Shown piece by piece: positions 10,227-21,072 of a DNA stretch of 64,000 bases. The position numbers and the translations under genes were made by a program. Origin of the DNA: Scolanthus callimorphus. Taxonomy: Eukaryota; Cnidaria; Anthozoa; Actiniaria; Edwardsiidae. Every line of letters starts with the position of its first letter. Position 1 is the first letter of the stretch. The stretch covers positions 248,001 through 312,000 of the forward strand of contig JAWWUD010000096.1 of the NCBI GenBank assembly GCA_033964015.1. Direction: 5' to 3'. The notes below the pieces were generated by a model. The model ran no database searches, was not told where the DNA came from, and saw only the letters and a program-made list of their open reading frames with translations.

Positions 10227-11701
10227 CTAATTATTATTTTGTGCAGATGATGAAAGTGAACCAGCAAACAGGTGGGCTTGCAGGACACTTGAATTGAAGA
10301 TGCCGCTATCGTGGATTGATCCATGCCACTTGCTTACAATGTTGGTAAACATCAGTCTGGCATTGCAAACAGCTTGGATATTTATGGAGTGAAACCCTTT
10401 GTGGCACACATACAGGTATTCATCCTTGCTGGGGGCTTTGATTTGGATAAGTGACCCATCAATGGCTCCTACAACCTTTGGAAAGCCAGCTAGTTTATAG
10501 AATTCTGCCATGGCCTCCTAAAAAATTAAGCAACAAAAATATTATTATTGGTTTTGAAAGTAGAAAATAGTATAGAAAATAGTACAGTAGAAAATAGCAT
10601 GGTTTGTCTTACATTGATTTCTGCATTTGTGCATGGGAATTCAATCCATTCTGGTGCCAATTTGCAAAGAAGCTCAGAGACTGAGGTAATGCATCTGCTG
10701 GTACTGGCCATTGACACGCCCATCCCATCTCCCACAAGCTTCAAAAAACCACCAGTGGCATAGTAACGTAATGCTGTAAGAATCTAAAAAAAAAAATAAT
10801 ATAAACTAGTATTGTGTGGTTGGTTCCCCCCCCCTCCCCCCCCCCATCTCATCGGAATTTCCAAATGCTGCCCTGGGGGGGGGGGGGGGGGGGGGTACCT
10901 TCATTTTCTAAAATTGCCCAATATTTTGTACCAAGCCTTTGAAAATTTCAGGGGATACCCTTAATAAATTTTCTCTATGGTTTGGGTTATGTGTTGTTTT
11001 GTTAACGAACACCTGACATTTTTAATAGATTTCAGAGTCCTTTATTCACTATTCCCCCCCCCCCCCCTAAAAAAAAGGGCAAAGGCTATTATTCAGAATT
11101 GGTGTGATTAACTTGCGATTAATCAATTTACCAAACCAAATGAAAGATAAGAGGAACAGTGTTTACTTATTGGGTGTCCTGTGTCTGCCATGCGCAATGC
11201 TACTTATCGATCGATCCCAAAACTACCCCAAAACATTTTGAAAACGCCATGATAAGCTGCTATGATCGTTTATAAACAGTTTGATGAATGCTAAAAACGC
11301 GGAAGGAGATGAAATACGGAACAAAAACAATGAAAAGGAAACCCGGTAAGTGACAGAAAACAAAAACTTTTGTAAAGACAATAGCGAAACGAAAAACGTG
11401 CAAGTTGACTTGAGTTGATCTTTCAACAATCAACTTAGCAATGTCTACAATCTTTGTTTAGTTAATTTGCTTTCAAAAACTTTTTAATTGGTTTGCTTAC
11501 CTGTGTTTCCGGAGAGAGAGGGCGATTTCTGTCGGTGTTTCTTGAGAGTTCACCTTGAAACTGCTCGACTAACCACTCGATTCTTTCTCTGGACAATCTG
11601 TATCTTTCGATAACATCCTGATCATGCATTTCTGCCAAAAACCTTCGGGTTTGATAGGTTCTTTGCCGTCTAACACGACAAAAAACTGCTCCGGCAGCCA
11701 T
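10227..11701 (-). CDS. PIF/Harbinger DDE transposase, truncated (3 exons)
   Basis: Exons on the minus strand are 11501-11701 (ATG at 11701), 10613-10783 and 10227-10517, with phase-0 junctions (donors GTAAGC and GTAAGA). The first encodes MAAGAVFCRVRR and a helical RYRLSRERIEWLVEQFQG segment ending RNRPLSPETQ; the second encodes ALRYYATGGF; the third has GFPKVVGAIDGSLIQIKAPS with the first catalytic Asp, and WHGSIHDSGIF with the second. The exon then runs to a stop shortly after LFAG. The C-terminal part that should carry the catalytic Glu is not found, so the enzyme is probably inactive. The family is well supported; the end is uncertain. Confidence 0.8.
10819..10905. repeat. Poly-C/poly-G hairpin remnant
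   Basis: GTGTGGTTGGTTCC followed by long C runs, then a G run before GTACC. It resembles the poly-G MITE family and lies in an intron of the Harbinger transposase. Confidence 0.5.
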
Positions 11702-11889
11702 TTCTGATGCTTTGCGATAGGTTAGCGGGAGCTCATGACCTTGCGCTAATTTTTAATTGAGTTATCGCAAAACTTTTCGCTTGCGAAAATATCGGGAGTT
11801 TTGAGAAACAGCAAACATTTATCGGGAGGGGTTAACGGGGAGTTATCACACGCGATAAGTTAACGCACGTTTTGAGAAAGGGGCCCCTG

Positions 11890-12140
11890 GTGCGATAAGT
11901 GGTGATTTTTTGGAAGAAGTGCAGGGTGTTTCTCAGCAAACTCCAGCTCAGAACGTCTTAGACGACATCCTATTATATACCCTTATTACTCTTTCGTTGT
12001 CGACAAACGGATCTAAACTGTATAGTTGTGAGTGTTCAGTGCCGTCTTTTTCTTGCGCTCGTGTGCGCGTTCGTCGTCTCCTGGTTCGACTGAAGAGGCG
12101 ACGTTAATAACAGTCATTTCCTCTACAAAGGCATCTCTTT
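11890..12140 (-). pseudogene. 5' part of the BEL/Pao integrase relic, beyond the Harbinger insertion
   Basis: On the minus strand this encodes the segment expected just before the integrase zinc-binding region (FAEKHPALLPKNHH, preceded by DPFVDNERVI in a shifted frame). The frame at its left edge is the one used at 7685 on the other side of the Harbinger element, so the two pieces were one gene. At least one further frameshift is present. Above about 12140 the similarity fades. Confidence 0.6.
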
Positions 12141-12443
12141 GCACACGAACTATTACCGTCATTCCTTGGTTTAGGATCTCGATGAAGGAGCGGACAACTT
12201 TTGGTCTTCAGCTTTGCTTTTGGTACTTCTCCGCGTGCTTATCTTACTCACGTCTTCTCGCCGTTGTTTGAAGGTTCTTAGTTTCAGGATGAGATGTGCG
12301 AGTGCGCGCTGCAGAGAAACTGCCTCGTCCCTAGGCGTCTCTATTTGGTCGAAACAGAGAGAAAAGCCTCTTGCGAGTGTTATAGTAGCGAGCGCGCAAT
12401 GCATCTTGGGAACGGTTCGATTACGCAATGCATCATGAGAAGG

Positions 12444-12598
12444 CCCATGATGCCTTTCGCGCTAGCTCGCTCCCAGTCGCTCTCGCCTCGAAAATCACTA
12501 GAACGCGCCTGGGTACTCGCCCTTCCCATGATGCCTTTCGCGCTAGCTCGCTTCCAGTCGCTCTCGCCTCGAAAATCACTAGAACGCGCCTGGGTACG
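12444..12598. repeat. Imperfect tandem duplication, period 91 bp
   Basis: CCCATGATGCCTTTCGCGCT through AACGCGCCTGGGTAC occurs twice (from 12444 and from 12535), nearly identical over about 64 bp. The copies diverge after GGGTAC. Confidence 0.85.
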
Positions 12599-12816
12599 AG
12601 GCAGGATCGTGGACGTACTTGACTGGTTTGGCCGGTTTTACAAGAATGGCGTCAGTGTTTTTGCTTCGAAAACAACGTGCGCTTTCACGAGTGATTTCTT
12701 GTTCAAATGACCAACACAAACTTGATCACACATGCGCGACAGAGAAATGACATTTGTGTGCAGAGCCTACTTCTGCGTACTTGAAAAACACAAGAAAACA
12801 TTAAAACTAAAATAAT

Positions 12817-13145
12817 AAAAAGTAGCCTCTGCTCGCAGGGAATCGCGAGTCCTACGCCTACGGTGTCTGATTCTTTCGTATCCAATATTTCTAATCAAAA
12901 TGGCCCCAATTCAACCAAACTTTCCGTTTCAAAGAGGGACGATCTAATTAGCGATTATTCACTTCCAATTAGGCTCTAAATAAAGTTAAAAATCCTCTAT
13001 CATTCTCACCTTTTCAGCAGAGTTTGTGGCCTTCTTTTTTGACGTTGTCCACCATTTTGGATTGTAAACAGTCCGCGGGCGAAGTTAGATCGCGGACGTG
13101 GACATAAAAGCAAGGGCTTGAGGACCACGGAGTCCACAGCTGGCA
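12817..13145. repeat. Dispersed repeat family R1, copy 2
   Basis: Carries the same ordered blocks as 5081-5412: AAAAGTAGCCTCTGCTCGC, ATGGCCCCAATTCAACCAAA, TTTCAGCAGAGTTTGTGGCC and TTTGGATTGTAAACAGTCCG. Confidence 0.75.
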
Positions 13146-13166
13146 GATGGAAAATTGACCAACCAA

Positions 13167-14659
13167 ATAAGCCAAATCAGGGTTTAAGAAAAACCGCGAG
13201 AGTCCTGGGTCGAGGGGAAAAAACTTCACCGGAAGTAATTTTCTTCCATATGTTTTACTGTAAAAAAAACTCGATTTTGAGCTCGATTAGTTGTGCTCTG
13301 GCGTTGTAATTCGCAGCTTTATAAGAAAATATCGAGCACAGGATATTAGTTTAATCCTTTATTCGCTAGAATCAAGGCAGTTTTGATCCTGAAATTATTT
13401 TCAGTTCAAGAAAACGGAGAAACGAAACTCGAGGTAAGTCGCTTCTCCGTCGGTCGGTTCTCTGCGGAATTGACAACATCAGTTGATATGTTCTTGTTTC
13501 CTTCAAAAGAACTATTAAAAGTATTTTTATTTTTATAGATAAATCCGTTCTTTTCAAGCAATTTCTTCTCTATGCAGCTGTAAGTGGCTTATTCATGAAA
13601 TACTATTGACTTGAAACTCAAGGACGGCCAAGTAAAAACTCCGCGCACGTGAAAAGCATAAACAAATCGAATCTTTCGGAGTTTCGCCATAAGTTTCGGC
13701 GGAGGGGAAGGGGAAAAGCTCAAATGGCAGATCACAGCCACACAGCTGATGAAGAACTGACTGGTGAACATCGCACGGAAGTTCTTTCAGCTTCTTTCCA
13801 CCCAACGAGGGAATTCTGTCACAACTCCCGCGCCGTGAATTATTGAGGTGATAGGTGGAATTGCTGTCAATGCGTAAAAGCATAAATCCTTGTCTGATGG
13901 AATAATAATAAATATATTTACGTATTTGAATATGAATAAATATCAAGAACATGTCATCAAGAGTGCTTCTTATTCAAGTTATATATTATGTCACTTGATA
14001 GAGAAACGAATGGGAAGCGACTTACTTCGAGTTCGTTTCCTTGAGAAGAAACTAATTTCACGATCAAAACCGCCTTGATTCTAGCGAAGAAAGGATCAAT
14101 TTAATATCCTGTGCTCGATATTTCAGTCTGTACAAACTGCGAATTTTACAACGCGAGAAAGATTCTCGATTTGTTTATGTTTTTCATGTGCGCGGGTTTT
14201 TTTACTTGGCCGTCAAGAATCAAAAGGTCAATAGGATTTCATGAATAAGCCATTTACAGCTGCCTAGCGAAATAATTGCTTGAAAAGAATGGATTTATTT
14301 GTAAAATTAAAAGAGTATTAATAGTCCTTTGAAGGAAACAAGAGAGCATACCAACTCGTGTTTGTCATTCGGTAGAGAACACCGACGGAGAAGTGACTTT
14401 CGTTTCTCCGTTTTCTTGAACAGAAAATAATTTCAGGATCAAAACTGCCTTGATTCTAGCGAAGAAATGATTAAACTAATATCCTGTGCTCGATATTTTC
14501 GTATAAAGCTGCAAATCACAACGCCAGAGCACAACTAATCGAGCCTAAAACCGAGCTATTTTACAGTAAAACATATGGAAGAAAATTACTTCCGGTGAGG
14601 TTTTTTCCCCCTCGACCCAGGACTCTCGCGGTTTTTCTTAAACCCTGATTTGGCTTATT
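13167..14659. mobile_element. Long inverted-repeat (foldback) element
   Basis: AATAAGCCAAATCAGGGTTT at the left is inverted at the right, ending TGATTTGGCTTATT. Pairing continues inwards: GAGCACAGGATATTAGTTTA and its inverse, then CAAGGCAGTTTTGATCCTG and its inverse. A further inverted partial copy of the arm lies at about 14000-14260. Arms are several hundred bases. No transposase is encoded. Confidence 0.8.
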
Positions 14660-14740
14660 CCAGGGGACCCTGGAAATTCCAGGGGGGAAGTGTCTATCTA
14701 TTAAGCCTGTCGTAGAAAATTTGGACACCGGAAATTCCTA

Positions 14741-15345
14741 TGGGGAGGCTCTGGTTACATCCATTTGAGGGCCTTCTCCGATTGGCTGAAATGGCGCGCA
14801 CGTGCGTACACGCTTGATAGCGGAGCTCCCGAAAGGCGCCCGCGGAGCCCCATAGCTACATGCAGGAAGAAAGGAACACAACACAAAAGTGTATATGCAT
14901 CTGCGTCCGTCTGTTCGTTCGTCCGGCGTCACACAGGCAACCCAAACGTCATCAAACGAGAAAGGAAGGGATGAACCTCAGACAGCCAAACTTGGGGAAC
15001 GTTGTCTAAGTAGCAAGGGGGTGCAACTGTCTAGCCACGTGGTATGACGTAATCGATGACGTCATCAAATAAGGGAAGGGAAGGTTTTATAGGAAGGGAT
15101 AAGCCTGCCAGCAGGCGCTGGTTGGCAGTTTTTTTTTTCCAAATTTCAGACCCGTCCAAGATGGCGCCCGCGTCGGAATTCTCACTCGTTTCTCGCCGTA
15201 AAAACGACCTAAAAAAAGCCAACAAACGCGTGCTAGCAGGGGCATAAAAGCACAATTTTCTTTTGAGCATGCGTTGGTTGCTGTCACCAGAGCTTCCCAC
15301 ACGAGGTAACGAACCGGGGAGTCTGGATACGAGAATGGCCTGTGA
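14741..15345. mobile_element. MITE of the CTCGTACCCAGAG family, enlarged by internal sequence
   Basis: The interior CATTTGAGGGCCTTCTCCGA and the right end (GTCACCAGAGCTTCCCAC to GGATACGAGAATGG) match the compact copy at 54007-54216. About 400 bp of extra sequence, including CAAGATGGCGCCCGCG, sits between them. Confidence 0.6.
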
Positions 15346-15618
15346 AATGAAGACAATTGAAACAATCTACATAAAACAGTGATCGATAAATTTTGACTTT
15401 CGCCTCGGCTACAACCCTTAAAGTGCGAGGCGCAGAGTGCGAGTGTTCAGAGAAAGACATCTGATCATGATTATAGCTACATTTTTTGGCCTTAACTTTT
15501 GTGTCTGGATCTTAAGTTTTTTTATGTAGATTATTCCTTTTGTTTTCATTTCACAGGATGTGAATCTTTTTTGCCGCGGTGTTAAATAAATCACAATACT
15601 CATATTTTAGAATGATAT

Positions 15619-15624
15619 TTTATT
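15619..15624 (-). promoter_or_regulatory. Polyadenylation signal AATAAA of the zinc-finger gene
   Basis: AATAAA on the minus strand lies about 47 bases after the stop codon of the zinc-finger gene, the usual distance range for an animal poly(A) signal. Confidence 0.65.
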
Positions 15625-15670
15625 TCTCTATTCATTATACACTTACTAATTGACATTCATATGGTTTAAC

Positions 15671-17287
15671 TCACGAACGTGAAAGTTTATGTCGTGTTAA
15701 CTGGTTCGATGTCCTAAACCTCTTGTTACAATCTTCACACACATACGGTTTAACTCCTGTATGTATTCGTTCATGTTCTTTACGGTGATGAGACCAAGAA
15801 AAGCGTTTAAAGCAATACTGACATTCAAAAGGTTTAATGGCTAAGTGTGTTAGTTTATGCCTTTTTAACGAACACGATGTCGTAAACGACTTGTTACATT
15901 CTTCACATTCATATGGCTTAACTCCTGTATGTATTCGTTCATGTTTTGTACGGTGACTAGACGTTGTAAAGCATTTACTGCAATACTGACATTCATAAGG
16001 TTTAACCCCTGAATGTGTTCGTTTATGTTCTCTTAATTTACTTAAGGTCGGAAACTTCTTGCTACATTCTTCACACTCATGTGGTTTAACTCCTGTATGT
16101 ATTCGTTCATGCATTCCACGGTGATTAGACGAAACAAAGCTTTTACTGCAATATTGACATTTATAAGGTCTAACGCCTGAGTGTGTTCGTGTATGGACTA
16201 CTAGACCACTAGAATGACTGTACGATTTCTCACATAGTTTACACTTATAACGATCAATCCCTATATGTGTTTTCTCGTGTTTCATAAGTTTGGTAGAAGT
16301 GTTAAAGGACTCGGAGCAATATTCTAATCCATACGATTTACCTTCTGAATGTGTGTTCTTATGCTTATTTAGGCTGTTAGAAGTGGTAAAGGATTTACTA
16401 CAATGTTTACATTTTTTTGATTCACCTCCTGGTTGCGATCGTTCATGTACTGTCAAGTGACCTGGTCTTGTAAAACTCATGCCGCATTCTTCACATTCAT
16501 ATGCTATTCTGGAATCTTGTTCTTGCTGGGGACCCATGTCCTTCTTGACTTCTTGTACTATTTTGGAGAGATCAAATTCTTCAGCTTGGCTATCCGTCAA
16601 GACTCTGTTATTCGCGTCATTACAACTAGTAATGGAATTATTCTCATGATCGCCTAATTGTTGCGCCTCACCAGACTCCAATTTCACCTGTCGGACTTCC
16701 GGTCTTCCCTCGCATTGTTCTTTCTTGATTTGATGGTGAATGTCAAAACCACACTCCAAAGTATGTTCGGCATGATCTCCGAACCCCTCTCCTTGTCCAT
16801 GTGAAATCAAACTATTACCCGCCAATTCTGTTAACCCCTGTGTCTGCTTAAAATTTATCACTTGAACTGCAACTTGGGAGTCTTCTTTCGTGAAAACACG
16901 ATTACATGTATCATCACCAGCTACAGAGCTTTTTAAGTGTACTTCGACGTTCTGTTGCTGATAAGAATCTTCAAACCCTTGTCTTGCAGGCAACATCTTG
17001 TCTTGTATGTCTTGAAGTATGTGGCAGAGATCCAATTGTTTACCATGTTCTTGTTTGTCGCCAGTTGAACCAAAGTCACTACAAGTACCTAAGCAACTAT
17101 CTATCGGTCGTGTTTTGTGCATATTTCCACAACTCGTCCGTGAAGAGATCATTTTCCCTTCCACTTTATCTGAGAAATCACATTCTTCATGTTCAACTTT
17201 TTCTTTCTTGATCACGAGATTAAGGTTATCACCATCCGTTCCACCAAGGGATCTTGCCTTGATATCTCTGTACTTTTTTCCGGACAT
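15671..17287 (-). CDS. C2H2 zinc-finger protein, ten fingers (main exon)
   Basis: This 538-residue protein is read from ATG at 17287 to TGA at 15671; a splice acceptor (TTGTTTCAG) places the exon edge at 17310. Residues 1 to about 260 form an acidic, finger-free region with three SUMOylation-type motifs (VIKKEK, QIKKEQ, VKLESG) and conserved QLDLCHILQDIQD and [13 protein letters not shown] segments. Ten C2H2 fingers follow in a tandem array with TGVKPYEC linkers. Finger 1 ends HERSQ and finger 10 ends HKLSRS, so both lack the second His pair; finger 3 lacks its first Cys (YGLEYC). The last seven alternate QYC and EEC types. It is likely a nuclear DNA-binding regulator; the target is unknown. 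Confidence 0.9.
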   Translation of the reverse strand: MSGKKYRDIKARSLGGTDGDNLNLVIKKEKVEHEECDFSDKVEGKMISSRTSCGNMHKTRPIDSCLGTCSDFGSTGDKQEHGKQLDLCHILQDIQDKMLPARQGFEDSYQQQNVEVHLKSSVAGDDTCNRVFTKEDSQVAVQVINFKQTQGLTELAGNSLISHGQGEGFGDHAEHTLECGFDIHHQIKKEQCEGRPEVRQVKLESGEAQQLGDHENNSITSCNDANNRVLTDSQAEEFDLSKIVQEVKKDMGPQQEQDSRIAYECEECGMSFTRPGHLTVHERSQPGGESKKCKHCSKSFTTSNSLNKHKNTHSEGKSYGLEYCSESFNTSTKLMKHEKTHIGIDRYKCKLCEKSYSHSSGLVVHTRTHSGVRPYKCQYCSKSFVSSNHRGMHERIHTGVKPHECEECSKKFPTLSKLREHKRTHSGVKPYECQYCSKCFTTSSHRTKHERIHTGVKPYECEECNKSFTTSCSLKRHKLTHLAIKPFECQYCFKRFSWSHHRKEHERIHTGVKPYVCEDCNKRFRTSNQLTRHKLSRS

Positions 17288-17344
17288 GGTAAGAGTTGAA
17301 GACTGGTTTTCTGAAACAACACACGAATATAAATAGTTCAGTCT

Positions 17345-18085
17345 CCAGAAAGGGACATCCCCCGGTAGCACGGATCATTTGTGCTCTGCATGTTTTCCCG
17401 AGTGTCTACTAGGAAACATCGCACGAGTGTTTTGGAAACAGGAAGTGTCCTATGTCTAGCTACAAAATTTGTGGTGCACAACAATGTTTCTCGCGTGGCT
17501 AAATTGGGAGATTATGATGAAAACAGGTTTTCAAATTCAACTTTATTTATTTACGTTTTCAGGATTACATTTTAAGTGCACATCACCTGCAAATAGCGAA
17601 GCTAATCTAGGGTAGGTGGTGTGAGGTCATACAAAAAAGAGACATTTAAGGCGTTAAAAAGGTTTTCTAATTATCATTTACATATACTGCAGTATCAAAA
17701 AAAGAGGACAACTGGATTATTAAAATTTGGAATTTGTGTCGTCATTAGATTGGAGCAGAAACATATAAGTGAGTCTTTTTATTTCAGAAATGAGAGTCAT
17801 AATGTCAGCATAACTATCCTGAGTTTCTAGAGTTTTAATAACAGTGTATGTTTTTATATCCTTATATTGAAAATGTGCTTTGGTAAACTTTGGTGGTTTT
17901 CCGGGACGCTGTTCCAAAGTTTTGCTGTCCAAAGTTTTGATGGCGATTAAGTCTGGAAGGATTAATATAGTAGTTGCCAGAAAATGAGGAGCGTGTAATA
18001 TAACGATGTTTTTCGTGTGTAGTGATGAAAAGGTGTCCCTACAATGTTGCGGGCTACAATGTGTCTTGTTTAGGTGTCCCACAGG
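17345..18085. mobile_element. Diverged and interrupted copy of the 6030-6271 MITE
   Basis: 17380-17515 carries GTTTTCCCGAGTGTCTACTA, CTACAAAATTTGTGGTGCAC and CAACAATGTTTCTCGCGTGG, matching the 6030-6271 element. A matching right end (GGCTACAATGTGTCTTGTTT) appears only at about 18050-18080, so roughly 500 bp seems to have been inserted between. That inserted sequence encodes nothing I recognise. Confidence 0.5.
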
Positions 18086-19173
18086 AGGGTTTATTCTGCC
18101 ACAAATGTGTTATTTATTATCGAGATTCTTTTGTTATTGAATGAGATTCTGAAAGGCAATTTATGACTGTAGCGCTGTTCAGAAACTCATTTTAGTCTTC
18201 TCAGAATTTGAGATTTCGACTATGACAGATTTTGACTCTATTCTTGATTTAAGTTTTGTAGCGTTTTCGCACTTCCCTCTCCGAAAAGAGAACTTTCTGC
18301 ACTAACAAATCTACTGAAAGGGATCGACGTCCTTACCGTCCTTTCAACAGTTTTTGGAAAACCTTTCGAAAAGATCGCAAAAAACGAAGTCGACGTTATG
18401 TTTGGATCTGCTGAAAAATTCCTAAAGCAGAATTTCTTGCAAATACCAAACCTACACGCGTCCGGTTCGCATAATAAGCATTAAGCTGTCGTTAATTGCA
18501 CTCAAGGTTTATTCATTGTCCATGGTGAGAATTATATGTTTGACAGGAAAAAAGCCAGGAAAAAAGCCGCCCTCTTGCGCCTTTGTAATTACTTGTATGT
18601 TTTTATGAGTAAAATAAAGACTATTATTATTATTTGTCGCTCCTCCGCCAAGACTACTCTCCCCGTGTCTTCCTCTTGATTTACGTTAGAGACTGCAGGC
18701 AGTCTACAAAGTCAGATATCTGCAAACTTTCATTTTTCATTAACAAGGGACAGCACTTTTATTTTACACTAAGACAATCAGCTAAAAACGGAGGACTGAA
18801 CAACTTTTCATGCGCTACAGTCTAAAATATAATAATAATAATTTGGGCATTGAAATAATAACTGGTAGTGAAGTTGCAAGTTTATTCCATCGTGGATTAT
18901 GACTTGATACAGCAATGCTAGCCCACCCATTACATGCTTGGTGCAGTACTTCCAAGAGCAGTTGACCATTTTCACGATGTTGTGAAAACAATACCCTACC
19001 CTTTTCCCGAGAAACAACAACACAAACGCGAAAGGGCAGAGTTTCAGCCTCTGGTCCCCAGGGTAACAATACCCTTGAGCCGTTCTGACTCGTTCTGGCG
19101 ATGACGGCTTTTGTTATTCAAAACAGATAAGCATTGTTCTTATCTCATTTATATTGAACATCATGAGAACTGC
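18086..19173. other. No gene seen; probable LINE 3' tail at about 18590-18640
   Basis: The only recognisable item is AGTAAAATAAAGACTATTATT with an ATT microsatellite, the type of tail left by L2/CR1-like LINEs. Short open frames here have no recognisable domains. Confidence 0.4.
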
Positions 19174-19550
19174 CAATAGAGGCCTTTTACAGCTAGAAGT
19201 CACGTGACCTGGTCCCCCTTCAAATGAGCAGCTTTGCTCAAATGGTGCTCAGAAATTAAGAGCATGGTGATTTTAGTAAAAAGCATGATGCATACGCGAA
19301 AAGAGAGAGCAAAAGCAAAACTGCTTATTTTTATAGGATTTGTATGTGACTGGATAACAAGGCTTGCATTCCAGCACAAACCCTCTTAAAAGTTTTTTAT
19401 TCCATCCTTTGAGTTTGCATTGTAGCTTGCTGAAATTTGGGATTTTTACTCAAATCACCATGCTCTTTTCATCTATGAGCATCATTTGGGTAAAGCTGTT
19501 CATTTTAAGGGGGACCAGGTCACGTGACCTCTAACTGCAAAATGCCTATT
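19174..19550. mobile_element. MITE with AGGTCACGTGACCTGGTCCC-like ends
   Basis: AGTCACGTGACCTGGTCCCC near the left is inverted near the right as GGGGGACCAGGTCACGTGAC. The arms continue outwards as GCCAATAGAGGCC against GGCATTTTGCAG with TTAGAGG. Inner arms (AGCATGGTGATTT and AAATCACCATGCT) also pair. Confidence 0.7.
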
Positions 19551-20074
19551 AGCAATCAAAAGGCCACACAAACTCACAGCCTAAGCCCCTGAGGTTCTGG
19601 ACAGGCTTACTGTAGTTAAGGGTGACATCACATGAAGGTGACTAACTAGACAAAAACGACTTCCAATGGAGCACACGTGGGCTTGTCCTTGCTTGGCTAC
19701 TCTCTCTGATGTAGAAATATAACTTTCTTTTCATAGCCTAGTGCCGGTAGGCTGAAGCCATATGGTATCTTTTAGGGGTTAAAATAAGGTTGGGCCAAGC
19801 TTAGATTGGTACTCTCTTTTAGGGTTTAAATTTCATTTTGCCGATGAGCACCGGTGACATATTGGAGTCCCCCCCCCCTCCCCCCCTCTGGGCCAAGGGC
19901 CGCCAGATGTTGATGATGAGTTTTTCAAGAATGGAGTCAGTGTTTTTGCACAGCACACACAAAACTAAACAAACACATCAGGATTTTAGATATACATGTT
20001 CCCGATGCAGCAAAAGCAATAAATATCCTGCAGCTACATAAACAAAGGTACTATGTAGCAAATTTGTGACCCTT

Positions 20075-20640
20075 TAATCGATTAGCAATCAATGATAGTA
20101 TCATTGTCGATTAACCTTCACTAGCATCGATTTTCACTGAATACCATTCACCATGAAAATGCTCAATAGGATTTATGAGTAGCACAATGGAGTATTGGGG
20201 GAGTGGTAGTCAACTCTCGTTATGGAGAGTCCGCAATAGCGAAAGCTGAATCTCAGTCATTTTTAGGAAGATTAGCTTAGATATGGGGGTCCAACTTTTG
20301 TCGGGTTATCCGCAAGGCAAGAGTTGCCTGTATTATTAATCAATGGTACTGTATTATCTTCATTGATAACAGAGCTCCTCTGGATCCGCTCCTCTTTTCT
20401 AGCAAATATTACTTGATGAAATTCAGTTAATCGATGAAATTCGATGTTAATGGATGACAGTCTTGACAATAATCGATGGAAATCAATGAAATTAGGATAT
20501 ATCAACGCACGACTATCGATTAATCATCAATTGCCAATATTAATCAATATAAATTGACTGATTTGATCGATTAACATCGATTTATTGATTGGCAATTCGA
20601 TGATCGATTTTCATCGATTAATTACTCCACGCTGTATGGG
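20075..20640. mobile_element. Diverged ATCGAT-rich element
   Basis: Both flanks are dense in TTAATCGATTAGCAATCAA and ATCGATTTTCATCGATTAA words like the 4387-4927 element. The middle contains an unrelated piece with GTCAACTCTCGTTATGG and CCGCAATAGCG, a fragment of the 30857-31584 family. Ends are not crisp. Confidence 0.5.
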
Positions 20641-20793
20641 GGGCAAATTAAAGATAAATCCATGAAACTTCACATGAGCCTCAAGGACAACGACAACTAG
20701 CCACATGGTAAGTTTCAGAAATTTTGACTGAGAATTTCCTATAGATTTCCAGGTCCAAACATCCCTTACCACAATCCCCATATTTAAAGCATT

Positions 20794-20966
20794 GAGCATA
20801 ACTTTGTATGACTTTATCGGTGCAAAAGAGCACGCGTGATGTTGGGAGAGACACGAGAACGTTGTAAAATCACAAGCCGCAGGCAAGTGATTTTAAAACG
20901 TTTCGAGTGTCTCTCCCAACATCACAAGTGCTCTATGCGCCGATAAAGTCATAGAAAGTTATGCTC
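20794..20966. mobile_element. Palindromic MITE, AGCATAACTTTCTATGACTT family, copy 1
   Basis: GAGCATAACTTTGTATGACT continuing TTATCGG at the left is inverted at the right (CCGATAAAGTCATAGAAAGT then TATGCTC). The centre pairs GATGTTGGGAGAGACAC with GTGTCTCTCCCAACATC. A shorter copy is at 49025-49148. Confidence 0.75.
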
Positions 20967-21072
20967 TAATGCTTTTATGATATAGCAGGGGAGAACCATT
21001 ACTTTATCGGTGTAATAGAGCATAGATTTGGACCAATCAGAGTGTGCGTTATATCGTAGCTATATTACCCGG

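Larger units (their letters stand above)
7688..11886. mobile_element. PIF/Harbinger DNA transposon (probable internally deleted copy)
   Basis: The ends are inverted copies starting GGGCCCCTTTCTCAAAAC, extending about 38 bp with few mismatches (CGTTAACTTATCGCG follows). Flanking triplets are CAG (7685-7687) and CTG (11887-11889), fitting a CWG-type Harbinger target site, though the two are not identical. Inside are the two expected genes in convergent orientation: a Myb/SANT-like protein on plus (8597-9983) and a DDE transposase on minus (10227-11701). The element interrupts a BEL/Pao relic. A poly-G MITE (8888-9056) sits in an intron of the Myb/SANT gene. Confidence 0.85.

Noticed and set aside
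12294..12710. 138-codon plus-strand frame with an internal repeat
   Set aside because: The repeat is the 91-bp tandem duplication; composition and lack of motifs argue against a gene.
13593..13952. 119-codon minus-strand frame
   Set aside because: It lies inside the 13167-14659 foldback element and shows no domain.
15031..15365. Overlapping frames around CAAGATGGCGCCCGCG
   Set aside because: They fall in a repeat of the CTCGTACCCAGAG family; no conserved protein features.
16433..17336. Plus-strand frames opposite the zinc-finger gene
   Set aside because: They are antisense to strong zinc-finger coding sequence and carry no motifs.
17288..17371. Extension of the zinc-finger frame upstream to a GTG at 17371
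   Set aside because: A clear splice acceptor at about 17311 and an ATG at 17287 explain the N-terminus; the extension is intron plus MITE sequence.
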